Source of the DNA: Allobosea sp.
GTDB taxonomy: Bacteria; Pseudomonadota; Alphaproteobacteria; Rhizobiales; Beijerinckiaceae
Length of the DNA stretch: 32,086 nucleotides
Direction of reading: 5' to 3'
NCBI RefSeq assembly: GCF_017308075.1
Contig: NZ_JAFKFX010000059.1
Coordinates: 1 to 32,086, forward strand
The translations under genes were made by a program, and so were the position numbers. Below, one piece after another: positions 1 to 6,375 of the stretch; the first letter of the stretch is position 1; every line of letters begins with the position of its first letter. The notes beneath the pieces are model-generated. The model had not been told where the DNA came from, made no database searches, and saw only the letters and a list, made by a program, of their open reading frames with translations.

Positions 1-1404
1 AACAGGGTGCGCTTGTCGCTGGCGTCGATCCAGAACCCCTCGTGATTGACCAGCGCGAGGCCCGGCGAATAGTCCGAGAGCGACTCGCGCAGAGCGACGA
101 GGATCTGATCGATCCCGGTTTCGACCTTGCGCAGCCGTGGCTCTGAGACAGTCGGCTTGCCTACCGTAAAGGCGATCTCGGCGCGTGCAGCGGTGTCGAG
201 TGTGGCGTCCGTGAAGGTCGACAGATTGCCGGTTCCAGACCCGGAATTGTAGAGGCCGGGGCCGCCGAGATTCGAACCTGCAGTTCGCACCAGCGACGGC
301 CCGAACCAGCCGAGATACTCGCCGGCGCTCACCGGCATGACGCCGATATCGGCCATGGTCAGGATGTTGAGCCCCACGGCGACGCGCGCCAGCGTGTCCG
401 CGCCGACCTGCGTGAAGACATCCCCGGCCGGCGACGCGCGCCAGCGTGTCCGCGCCGACCTGCGTGAAGACATCCCCGGCTTTGGTGAAGCGCTTCAGGC
501 GGATGGTAGTCGCCGCCGTGGAATAGAGCGCGAGACCGACGAGATAGCCAGAGGCCGAGACCGCGTCGCCGAAGACGTAGGTGCCGGTGTTCAGGTTCGG
601 CGCCGACACCGGTGTGCCGGGACAGCCGATGCGCTGCGTCGAGGACAGCAGTTCAAGCGCGGCGCCGGTGACGGACGCCGCCTGTGCGACACGACCGAGC
701 GAGCCACGCTCGGCCGGGGCGCCGACCTCGAATTGCATCTCCAGACGCGCATTCGTGACTAGCGTGCCGGTGAAGGACGTCTGATCGCCGGAACCCGGCG
801 TAGCGCTAAGGACCGGCGTCGCAGCGACAGAGCCGGTAGCGTTGGTCGAGCCGAGATAGCGCGCAGATGCATCGCCGGGCAAAATGGCCAGGCAGAGCCC
901 CGCCTGGAGCGGGAAGTAGCCGAGCGCCTTGGCGTCGAGGTCGAACTCGCCGGCCGGCACCGTCACCGGCAGATCAGACCCGACCTGCGTGAAGGTGTTG
1001 CCGACGAGGCTGCCCTGCTTGACCCGGACGAGCCCGCCGCCATTGATCCCGACGCCGCGGAACCGGCTCAGAGGCCCGTCCTTGCCGATCGGCTCCGGGA
1101 AGGCGAAGACCGTGTTACTCAGCGCAGCTCCCGAGACTGGGATGGCCGGGTTGCCGATCTGCTGAAAGGTTGCGCTTTCATCCAAGCTGACGACGAGGCC
1201 GGAGCGGCTTTCGGTAAGACGCGCAGCCTCGGCTAGGAGCTGGGATTCCAATGCGTTCTCGCGCGACGTAGCTCGCGCAACTTCGGTATTGATCTGCGTT
1301 TCGATAACCGGCCCGATCGCGCGCGCCTCTGATTTTGGAACCAAGCGGGGCGCCCCGGAACCGTCCGCGAACGCCGTATTGAACGCAGTAGCAATCTCGG
1401 CCAT
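1..1404 (-). CDS. Fibre-like tail protein, left-edge partial, frame broken by a 52-bp duplication
   Basis: This reads leftward from ATG 1404, with GAGGAG about 8 nt upstream, and leaves the window at base 1. It follows the J-like protein and a small tail gene, where siphophages keep fibre or receptor-binding proteins; I do not recognise a family. The N-terminus (MAEIATAFNTAFADG...) is followed by two similar units. Each contains FTQVG(S/A)D, then a phenylalanine- or glycine-rich stretch (ALGYFPLQAG versus ADIGVMPVSAG), then a ...FEVGAP or ...FTVGKP ending. After codon 308 the frame enters a perfect tandem 52-bp duplication. Beyond it the original frame turns into Arg/His/Gly-rich sequence, while natural sequence (GVMPVSAGEYLGWFGPS) continues in the neighbouring frame to the window edge. 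As written, the gene is therefore disrupted. It could be a pseudogene, a reversible switch or an assembly error. Fibre function is inferred from position. Confidence 0.7.
   Translation of the reverse strand, partial: MAEIATAFNTAFADGSGAPRLVPKSEARAIGPVIETQINTEVARATSRENALESQLLAEAARLTESRSGLVVSLDESATFQQIGNPAIPVSGAALSNTVFAFPEPIGKDGPLSRFRGVGINGGGLVRVKQGSLVGNTFTQVGSDLPVTVPAGEFDLDAKALGYFPLQAGLCLAILPGDASARYLGSTNATGSVAATPVLSATPGSGDQTSFTGTLVTNARLEMQFEVGAPAERGSLGRVAQAASVTGAALELLSSTQRIGCPGTPVSAPNLNTGTYVFGDAVSASGYLVGLALYSTAATTIRLKRFTKAGDVFTQVGADTLARVAGRGCLHAGRRGHAGARRRGAQHPDHGRYRRHAGERRRVSRLVRAVAGANCRFESRRPRPLQFRVWNRQSVDLHGRHTRHRCTRRDRLYGRQADCLRATAAQGRNRDRSDPRRSARVALGLFAGPRAGQSRGVLDRRQRQAHPV
377..480. repeat. 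Perfect 52-bp tandem duplication inside the fibre-like gene
   Basis: Bases 377-428 and 429-480 are identical over all 52 positions; the bases just outside (376 versus 428, and 481 versus 429) differ, so the copy is exact. Because 52 is not a multiple of three, the second copy shifts the reading frame by one. Removing one copy joins the natural frames on both sides (...DTLARVAVGLNILTMADIG...). Confidence 0.97.
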
Positions 1405-1405
1405 C

Positions 1406-2089
1406 TCAGGGCTCCTCGAAGTCGATTGTCAGGGTGTCGCGACGCCAGAGCTGCAGGTCGAGCGCCAACCCGTCGTCCTGGCTAAGGCGCATCACAGCGC
1501 GAGGGTTCAGGAAGTTCAGGGTTGCACCGGACGAAGCGGCGGCACGCAGCCAGGGGCGGATGGTGATGTTGCCTGCACCGACCCCAGTCGTTTGCAGCCG
1601 GGCGATGCGATAGAGATTGTCGCCGATGGAGAAATGCAGGCCCTCTGTGGGCGGCAGGTCGTTCCACGCGATCGCCAGCGTGGTCGCGTTCAGCGCGGCA
1701 TTGGCCGTGAGCGTGATTGCCGCGCCAGATCCCGGTTGCCGGTAATAGGCGGCGTCCGAAAACGACGCCCCGTCGCTGTGCGGGACATGGCGAAAGCCGA
1801 CATTGGACGGATCGCCGAAAAAACCGCGCGTCCGGAAACAATCATAGACCGGAAGGCGCAGCAGCCCGGCGCGGCCGTCGAGGCGGGCTTCCAGCGCACG
1901 CAGCGCGCGGATCTGCTCGGCACTACGGACGTAGACACCAGAGTAGCGCAGCGTCCAGCGCTGACCAGGAGCCGCGACGACCTGCTCGCGACCAGTAGCG
2001 GAGCGGCCGCCCGATACTGATTGCCCGGCCAAGGCAAGCCGAAGGTTGGCCGGGCGCAACTGCGCCGGCCAGTCCAATGTTTCAGCCAT
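1406..2089 (-). CDS. Hypothetical phage tail protein (distal tail region)
   Basis: This 227-aa protein lies between the J-like protein (stop at 2100) and the fibre-like gene, whose ATG (1404) follows this stop by one base. I do not recognise a named family. The sequence has a short N-terminal segment (MAETLDWPAQLRP), a central region with YDCFRTRGFF, and a beta-rich C-terminal half rich in small residues that ends TLTIDFEEP. No signal peptide, membrane segment or catalytic motif is visible. Position and composition fit a structural component of the tail tip or baseplate, probably produced together with its neighbours from one late transcript. The start is ATG 2089, 11 nt after the preceding stop, with a weak GAAAG ribosome-binding site. 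Confidence 0.8.
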   Translation of the reverse strand: MAETLDWPAQLRPANLRLALAGQSVSGGRSATGREQVVAAPGQRWTLRYSGVYVRSAEQIRALRALEARLDGRAGLLRLPVYDCFRTRGFFGDPSNVGFRHVPHSDGASFSDAAYYRQPGSGAAITLTANAALNATTLAIAWNDLPPTEGLHFSIGDNLYRIARLQTTGVGAGNITIRPWLRAAASSGATLNFLNPRAVMRLSQDDGLALDLQLWRRDTLTIDFEEP

Positions 2090-2099
2090 GATGGTGCTT

Positions 2100-4190
2100 T
2101 CAGCTAACGGCCGCGGTTACAGGCCCCGCAGTGCTCGATGCATCGCCGAGACCGGAGCGGTTGAGCGCGCGCGCCCAGTATTCGTAATTGCCCACGAGCA
2201 GGCTGCCATCGATCATGTCGAAAGCCTGGTTCGGGGCGAGATTCACCGTCGTAACCACGACAGCCGACCCGAAGCCTGCGCCCACCGGCGCGCGGTAGAG
2301 CCGAACCGAGCCGAGATTGCTGGAGTTGGGCGCGGTCCATGCCAGCATGACCTGACCGGAGCCGCCGTTAGCGACGAAGCCGGTCGGCGGTCCGGTGAGG
2401 ACCTCGTCTGCAACCGCCGTGACGGGGCCAACAGCAGACCAATCGCTCGCTGTGCCGCCGGCGACGAAACGCACCCGCAGATCATAAGACCCGCCATCCG
2501 AGAGCAGCGGCGTCACAGCGGACAAGCCGTCGCCTGCAAGCGACATAGCGATCCAGTCGCCAACCCCAGTGGCCGAATACTGCGCCTCTGGCGTCACGTC
2601 GGACCTGGACGAGGCAGCCCATGACAAGCGGATTGAGACGCCGTTGATGGAACTCGACAATGCAGGGCGCTCGATGGTCGCCACCACTGAAGTCGGCGCG
2701 TCGATGATGTTGACCTGTACGACGCTCGCCGGCGTCACGGGCCTTGGCGGCTCCTCAACCGCAGCATTCCAGGTGAACGCGCTCGCAGGCACCGACCTGA
2801 AGCCGATATCGCAGCCTGAGGCGTCGCCGCGCAGCGAGAAGGCGGTGAACTCGCAGGGGGCGTTCATAAGCGGCTCGGCGCCGCCCGGAACGGGATCGAA
2901 GGTGATATCGACCACCTTGGCGTCGAGCGCATCGAGCGGCATGAGGTCCGTCGCGATCGAGCCCTTCCAGATCGGGTTCTCCTTCGCCATCATGATCTTC
3001 TGGAGCCGGGCGGCTTGCGTCCATTCCGGGACCATGACGAGGTCGCGCGTTTCCTCGATCACCCCGATCGCGGCCTGCGAGGAGAGATCATCGCGTGGCG
3101 TCAGCTCGGTCGGCTGATAGTAGTTGTTCGGGTCGGTGTAGCTGACCTTCAGCCGGTTATAGCTGTCGAGCTTGTCATTGCCCTGGCTCAGCGCCGCGCC
3201 GGTGATGTGCCGCGTCGAGATGTTGATCAGCGGGCCGGTCCAGACGCTGTTGCGGATTCCGATCTTGCCCGACGGCCCCTGATAGAGCGTTGCGTCGCAG
3301 CTGGCGCAGAGCCGGGCCAGCACAGCCTGCGGCTCCTCGTCGAAGCCGATCGTGCCCCAGGTTCGATAGCGCCCGACCGGCGAGCCATCCTTGCGCGGCA
3401 CATTCTCAGCGCAGTGCGCGTGGAAATCGGCGAAGGCCGGCATGTCGATCTGTGCCAGAGACCGGCGATAGCCATTGGCGTCGCGCAGATAGTCGAGAAT
3501 AACGTCTCCGGAATTGTCGCCCCAGAGCCAGGCTGCGGGGTTCTCCGGATCCATCCAGCCGAGCGACGGATCATAGATCTTCTTGCCGCGCACGACGAAG
3601 CGCAGGACGGTGTTGGCGCCTTGCGGGAAAACCTTGTTCTGGTGCTTTTCCGGCACGCCCTTGAAGACGACACAGACATGGGCGATCCCGCGCAAACGAT
3701 GGTTGGCGGTCCAGACCTCCGGGAAATTCGTGGTGAGCAGCAGAGCCGCAGTCTGGCCTGCCGTGCCGAGATAGCGTTCGAAGAAGATCGCGCCGTTCAT
3801 CGGGACAGTGGTGACATTGCCGCCGGCCTCGCCGCCGTCGGTGGTCACGAGCTGGTCACCGATCCAGTATTCGGCGATGCCGTCGATCTCATGTCCGGCG
3901 AGCATGATGCACTGGAACATCATGCCGCCGCGCGCATCCCAGAAGGCGCGCGTGCCGCCGACCAGCGCCCTACCGTAGATGAACCGGCGCGGCCCCATCG
4001 CCTCATTGAGCGTCGCCTGCTGGCGCTCGCGCTTCGGCTTCTGCTGCGCCAGCGTTTGCGTCGCATAGCTGACACCGACGAGAGCGCCGGTAATGACGAC
4101 CGAGCCGACAATTGTGGCGGCAGTCGTCGACGCAGCCAGAGTTGTCGCGCCGACAGCAGTGAGGACCGCGGCTCCAACCGCAAGCGCCAT
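2100..4190 (-). CDS. Central tail / tail-tip host-specificity protein (J-like) with Fn3-like C-terminus
   Basis: This 696-aa protein resembles the lambda J / central tail-spike class, which forms the tail tip and leads to the receptor-binding parts. Residues 1-45 are hydrophobic and alanine/valine rich (two potential membrane-interacting segments). The middle contains the typical hub-like region (GPRRFIYGRALVGG, DAKVVDITFDPVPGG). The last 190 residues look like two fibronectin-III/Ig-like beta modules (ISIRLSWAA-type and VMLAWTAPNSS-type strands). ATG 4190 is preferred over the in-frame ATG 4202: GGAG lies 6 nt upstream and the codon shares one base with the preceding TGA (TGATG), the arrangement used throughout this phage. 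It sits directly downstream of the NlpC/P60-like gene, as in many siphophages. Confidence 0.88.
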   Translation of the reverse strand: MALAVGAAVLTAVGATTLAASTTAATIVGSVVITGALVGVSYATQTLAQQKPKRERQQATLNEAMGPRRFIYGRALVGGTRAFWDARGGMMFQCIMLAGHEIDGIAEYWIGDQLVTTDGGEAGGNVTTVPMNGAIFFERYLGTAGQTAALLLTTNFPEVWTANHRLRGIAHVCVVFKGVPEKHQNKVFPQGANTVLRFVVRGKKIYDPSLGWMDPENPAAWLWGDNSGDVILDYLRDANGYRRSLAQIDMPAFADFHAHCAENVPRKDGSPVGRYRTWGTIGFDEEPQAVLARLCASCDATLYQGPSGKIGIRNSVWTGPLINISTRHITGAALSQGNDKLDSYNRLKVSYTDPNNYYQPTELTPRDDLSSQAAIGVIEETRDLVMVPEWTQAARLQKIMMAKENPIWKGSIATDLMPLDALDAKVVDITFDPVPGGAEPLMNAPCEFTAFSLRGDASGCDIGFRSVPASAFTWNAAVEEPPRPVTPASVVQVNIIDAPTSVVATIERPALSSSINGVSIRLSWAASSRSDVTPEAQYSATGVGDWIAMSLAGDGLSAVTPLLSDGGSYDLRVRFVAGGTASDWSAVGPVTAVADEVLTGPPTGFVANGGSGQVMLAWTAPNSSNLGSVRLYRAPVGAGFGSAVVVTTVNLAPNQAFDMIDGSLLVGNYEYWARALNRSGLGDASSTAGPVTAAVS

Positions 4191-4582
4191 CAGATTCTCC
4201 ATATTTCGATAGGGGTCGCGCCCACAACAGCAACGCCATCTGCTGTTTTCAGAGCCCAGCGCTCTCCGGTGGAGATCGCCATCATCGGGCCGGCCGTAGT
4301 CTCGATCAGCCCGACATCGCCCACCGCCGGCGCATCGGCCTCGGCAAACCCGGCGCGCGCCATCAAATCAGCGACGAGGACCGACAACCCGCCGGCGGAC
4401 TGGAGCAGGCGACGACATCCAAGCGCGCTCGCGTAACTGCCGCGTCGCCCAGTCCCAAGGTCGATGCCGGTTTCCGAAAGCACCCAATCTGCCACCCAGA
4501 GCGTGCAATCACACGTCCCCCAGACGAAAGGCGTGCGGGCGCCGGCCGCGACAAAGGCGGTCAGGCGTTCGGAGCGAGACAT
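4190..4582 (-). CDS. NlpC/P60-like tail protein (DUF6950 type)
   Basis: This 130-aa protein carries FVWGTCDC at residues 19-26, the position where cysteine-peptidase-like tail proteins place the catalytic Cys (C26, preceded by Asp). The C-terminal half has the VGDVGLIE...GPMMAI pattern and ends IEIWRI, which matches what I know of the DUF6950 family. Proteins of this class sit before the J-like protein and are thought to help the tail tip open peptidoglycan. A clear catalytic His is not obvious, so activity is uncertain. Start ATG 4582 is preferred; an in-frame TTG lies 27 nt further upstream at 4609. Its upstream region holds a shared 15-bp motif (4583-4597) and then the divergent plus-strand gene at 4642. 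Confidence 0.8.
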   Translation of the reverse strand: MSRSERLTAFVAAGARTPFVWGTCDCTLWVADWVLSETGIDLGTGRRGSYASALGCRRLLQSAGGLSVLVADLMARAGFAEADAPAVGDVGLIETTAGPMMAISTGERWALKTADGVAVVGATPIEIWRI

Positions 4583-4597
4583 GGAGATTCGACTCTC
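4583..4597. repeat. 15-bp motif, copy 1 (moron-junction motif)
   Basis: The plus strand reads GGAGATTCGACTCTC immediately upstream of the minus-strand gene at 4582. Near-identical copies lie at 5581-5595 (GAGGATTCGACTCCT) and 8740-8754 (GGAGACTCGACTCCT). All three are imperfect palindromes around TCGA, and each borders one of the plus-strand genes inserted in the tail module. On the minus strand two of them precede start codons, so they may also act as leaders. Confidence 0.6.
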
Positions 4598-4641
4598 AAG
4601 GAGGCGCAAGCCAATCTGCGGCCTGCAGGGGGAGATCGACT

Positions 4642-5010
4642 ATGAAGATCAGCGTCGCCGCGACACAGGACGGCAAAGTTCAGTTCATTGCGGAGCCAGT
4701 TGGCGCGCCGATACTCGACGTCATCTTCCCAGCAACAGATATCAGCGCGATTTGCGCCCTTTTGCTCGGTGCGGCCAGAACTGCATCAGCGAACGTCGGA
4801 GCAGATCAACCCATTCAGCCTGGAGCGAACGAGTACCAAGGCTATATCCTGCCGACCTCACTGTCGCCGATCCTTCAATCTGGATCGAGCCAACCAGGAC
4901 TTCTGATACAGATGGGTCAGACGTGTCTGGGTGTGGAAGTTCCCGAGCCGACCAAACTGGCGCAGGCGTTGCTAACTTTATCCGCGGTACATTCTGATCG
5001 ACCATCGTGA
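4642..5010 (+). CDS. Hypothetical protein, candidate moron 1
   Basis: This 122-aa plus-strand gene is inserted between two minus-strand tail genes, divergent from one (4582) and convergent with the other (stop at 5017). The start is well defined, with GGGGGAG about 6 nt before ATG 4642. The product is acidic to neutral, with MKISVAATQDGKVQF at the N-terminus, a moderately hydrophobic central helix (ISAICALLLGAARTA, about residues 35-50) and no signal peptide. I recognise no family. Its orientation against late transcription suggests an independently expressed cargo gene rather than a structural one. No clear sigma-70 promoter is visible in the 60 bp upstream. Confidence 0.7.
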   Translation: MKISVAATQDGKVQFIAEPVGAPILDVIFPATDISAICALLLGAARTASANVGADQPIQPGANEYQGYILPTSLSPILQSGSSQPGLLIQMGQTCLGVEVPEPTKLAQALLTLSAVHSDRPS

Positions 5011-5016
5011 TCTCCA

Positions 5017-5580
5017 TCACCCCGGCCAGTTGATCGTCTTGCCCGGCAGCGACGCGACATACTGGCAGCCGAGGTCACCGGGGTACCGGGCCTGCTGGTC
5101 GGCATCGGTATAGTAACCATGCGGCGGCTTGCGCCGGCCGGCCCAGAGGTTCTCGGCAGTGAGGTCGACGGAATAGGTGCCGCCGCGCTCCATCTTGTAG
5201 GTCATCACGTCGAGCAGACCGCTCCAGACATGGCGCACAGGCCCGCGCAGGCTCAAGTCCTCATTGAAGAGCTGAAGATAGACCGAGCAATCGCGACCCT
5301 TGACCTGGGCCGACTGCTGCCGAGCCAATGCGATGACGCGCGGGTCAACGCCGGATAGCCCGAAGCTGACCTGCTGAGCCGCCGTGCCGATTGGCACCGA
5401 AAGCCCCGAGATCGTGGCGAGGCCGGCCGTACCTTCCCAGATCTGGCCATCCGACGTCCGCAGCGGGCCGAAGCCGGTCCAGTACCAGCGTGGATCGCCG
5501 ACGAAATCGAACCAGGCCAGCAAAGCAAGGCGCGCGGTTGTGCCGGTAACGGCAGACGCATCAGCGCCGAGGAATGACAT
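5017..5580 (-). CDS. Phage minor tail protein (distal tail / hub-associated)
   Basis: This 187-aa protein contains a long beta-rich body (WYWTGFGPLRTSDGQIWEG, VSFGLSGVDPRVIALAR) and ends with YPGDLGCQYVASLPGKTINW. That C-terminal pattern is one I know from siphophage tail proteins encoded between tape measure and J-like genes. It is similar in placement to DUF2163 proteins of GTAs, but I do not claim that family. ATG 5580 has AGGAG 10-11 nt upstream, within a shared 15-bp motif. Its first 17 codons have a degenerate second copy next to the tape-measure stop (6325-6375), which suggests this gene once followed the tape measure directly. Confidence 0.82.
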   Translation of the reverse strand: MSFLGADASAVTGTTARLALLAWFDFVGDPRWYWTGFGPLRTSDGQIWEGTAGLATISGLSVPIGTAAQQVSFGLSGVDPRVIALARQQSAQVKGRDCSVYLQLFNEDLSLRGPVRHVWSGLLDVMTYKMERGGTYSVDLTAENLWAGRRKPPHGYYTDADQQARYPGDLGCQYVASLPGKTINWPG

Positions 5581-5595
5581 GAGGATTCGACTCCT
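5581..5595. repeat. 15-bp motif, copy 2 (moron-junction motif)
   Basis: The plus strand reads GAGGATTCGACTCCT between the minus-strand tail gene start (5580) and the plus-strand gene at 5643. It differs from the copies at 4583 and 8740 at only a few positions. On the minus strand it supplies the AGGAG ribosome-binding site of the tail gene. Confidence 0.6.
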
Positions 5596-5642
5596 GCGAC
5601 AAGCGCGTGCTTACCTAAGGAAAATTGGAGGGGGGTGGTGAA

Positions 5643-5975
5643 ATGGCAGAACGTGACGCGCAAATCCTCGCGCTAGCCAGCCGCGTTGACGAACTCGAAA
5701 ACATGGTTGAAGGCTTGATCGCGTATATCGCGATCACGACGCCGCCTGATCTCGTTCAGGCTGATGATCAAGCGACGCGGGAATTCATCGATCAGAACTC
5801 TGCCGGTACGGCTCGGTCAATCGCTAAGCTTATTCAGTCACAGATCGGCGGGCCGATTGCCACATCAGCGACCGGCCACGGGGCGAGGCAGGCGCTTTAC
5901 CGGATCGAGTGCGTTAGGGAGAACGCCCAAGCAGCAGGCCTATACCGCGGGCAAACCCAACAAGACGGCGTTTGA
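5643..5975 (+). CDS. Hypothetical coiled-coil protein, candidate moron 2
   Basis: This 110-aa plus-strand gene has a strong purine-rich ribosome-binding site (GGAGGGGGG about 7 nt before ATG 5643). An upstream in-frame start at 5625 would read through this Shine-Dalgarno and is less likely. The N-terminus (residues 3-30, AERDAQILALASRVDELENM) has heptad-like spacing and looks like a short coiled coil, followed by a mixed helical region. No family is recognised and no membrane segment or signal peptide is seen. It runs against the late genes, and its last 62 nt overlap, antisense, the end of the minus-strand gene 5914-6111. Confidence 0.65.
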   Translation: MAERDAQILALASRVDELENMVEGLIAYIAITTPPDLVQADDQATREFIDQNSAGTARSIAKLIQSQIGGPIATSATGHGARQALYRIECVRENAQAAGLYRGQTQQDGV

Positions 5976-6111
5976 GCCGCCTTGATAATGTTGGTGGCTG
6001 GTAGAGGAAAAGCGGCTCGCCGGCCCGGCGCCTACGCTCTGTTTCTTCTTCTGTAAAGTAATAGAATTCTGGCGTATCTGTCTTGACCATCGTTTTCGGA
6101 TCGAACATCAT
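5914..6111 (-). CDS. Small hypothetical protein (65 aa)
   Basis: This small minus-strand gene follows the 56-aa gene upstream, sharing the ATGATG junction. AGAGGA lies about 5 nt before ATG 6111. The product has an acidic/aromatic first half (TPEFYYFTEEETE) and a strongly basic second half (RRLKRRLVGFARG), with a short hydrophobic patch at the C-terminus. No family is recognised. It belongs to the short cassette between tape measure and tail protein that also holds candidate moron 2. Its 3' end overlaps that gene tail to tail. Confidence 0.6.
   Translation of the reverse strand: MMFDPKTMVKTDTPEFYYFTEEETERRRRAGEPLFLYQPPTLSRRLKRRLVGFARGIGLLLGRSP
5961..5984. terminator. Weak hairpin at the end of candidate moron 2
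   Basis: CAAGACGGC and GCCGCCTTG can pair (8 of 9 positions) around a 6-nt loop that includes the stop codon of the plus-strand gene. No T-run follows, so termination is doubtful. Confidence 0.3.
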
Positions 6112-6278
6112 TGAATCCTCTGCTGCAGTTTTACAAGATTGGCGAGCAAGCCGGGGACAACCTCGGCTAGGGCTTCCGAAAGCTCTGCAGGGCTGACGCC
6201 GAGTTTCGCGGCCAAGCGCCTGGTCGCTGGCCTGTCATCAGAACACGACTTGGTCTGCGTCGTCAGACTAGCCTTCAT
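6108..6278 (-). CDS. Small hypothetical protein (56 aa)
   Basis: A 56-aa reading frame starts at ATG 6278 with GGAG 4 nt upstream and ends in an ATGA overlap with the next small gene. The product begins MKASLTTQTKS and has a leucine/alanine-rich amphipathic helical C-terminus (RLAAKLGVSPAELSEALAEV). The GVSPAELSEAL stretch recalls a helix-turn-helix, but it is too short to assign. No family is recognised. It lies just beyond the remnant of the tail gene start and is part of the inserted cassette. Confidence 0.6.
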   Translation of the reverse strand: MKASLTTQTKSCSDDRPATRRLAAKLGVSPAELSEALAEVVPGLLANLVKLQQRIQ

Positions 6279-6324
6279 CACGCTCCTCCATGTTTTTGCG
6301 CTTCCATGACGATGTTAGGCACCT

Positions 6325-6375
6325 GCGCGCGACCGGGCCGGCGACGGCTGGGGCATCTGAACCGAGGAAGCTCAC
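6325..6375 (-). pseudogene. 5' remnant of the tail gene now starting at 5580
   Basis: A GTG at 6375 overlaps the tape-measure stop (GTGA) and opens a frame reading VSFLGSDAPAVAGPVAR. The intact tail protein at 5580 begins MSFLGADASAVTGTTAR: 11 of 16 residues after the start are identical, and by eye about 35 of 51 bases match. Homology then stops, and the frame reaches a TAG at 6268. The simplest reading is that the tail gene once began here, coupled to the tape measure, and a recombination event placed a roughly 750-bp cassette in front of a divergent full copy. Confidence 0.7.

Noticed and set aside
3015-4436. Long plus-strand open frame opposite the J-like protein
   Set aside because: Composition is that of an antisense shadow, and it spans two real genes on the minus strand.
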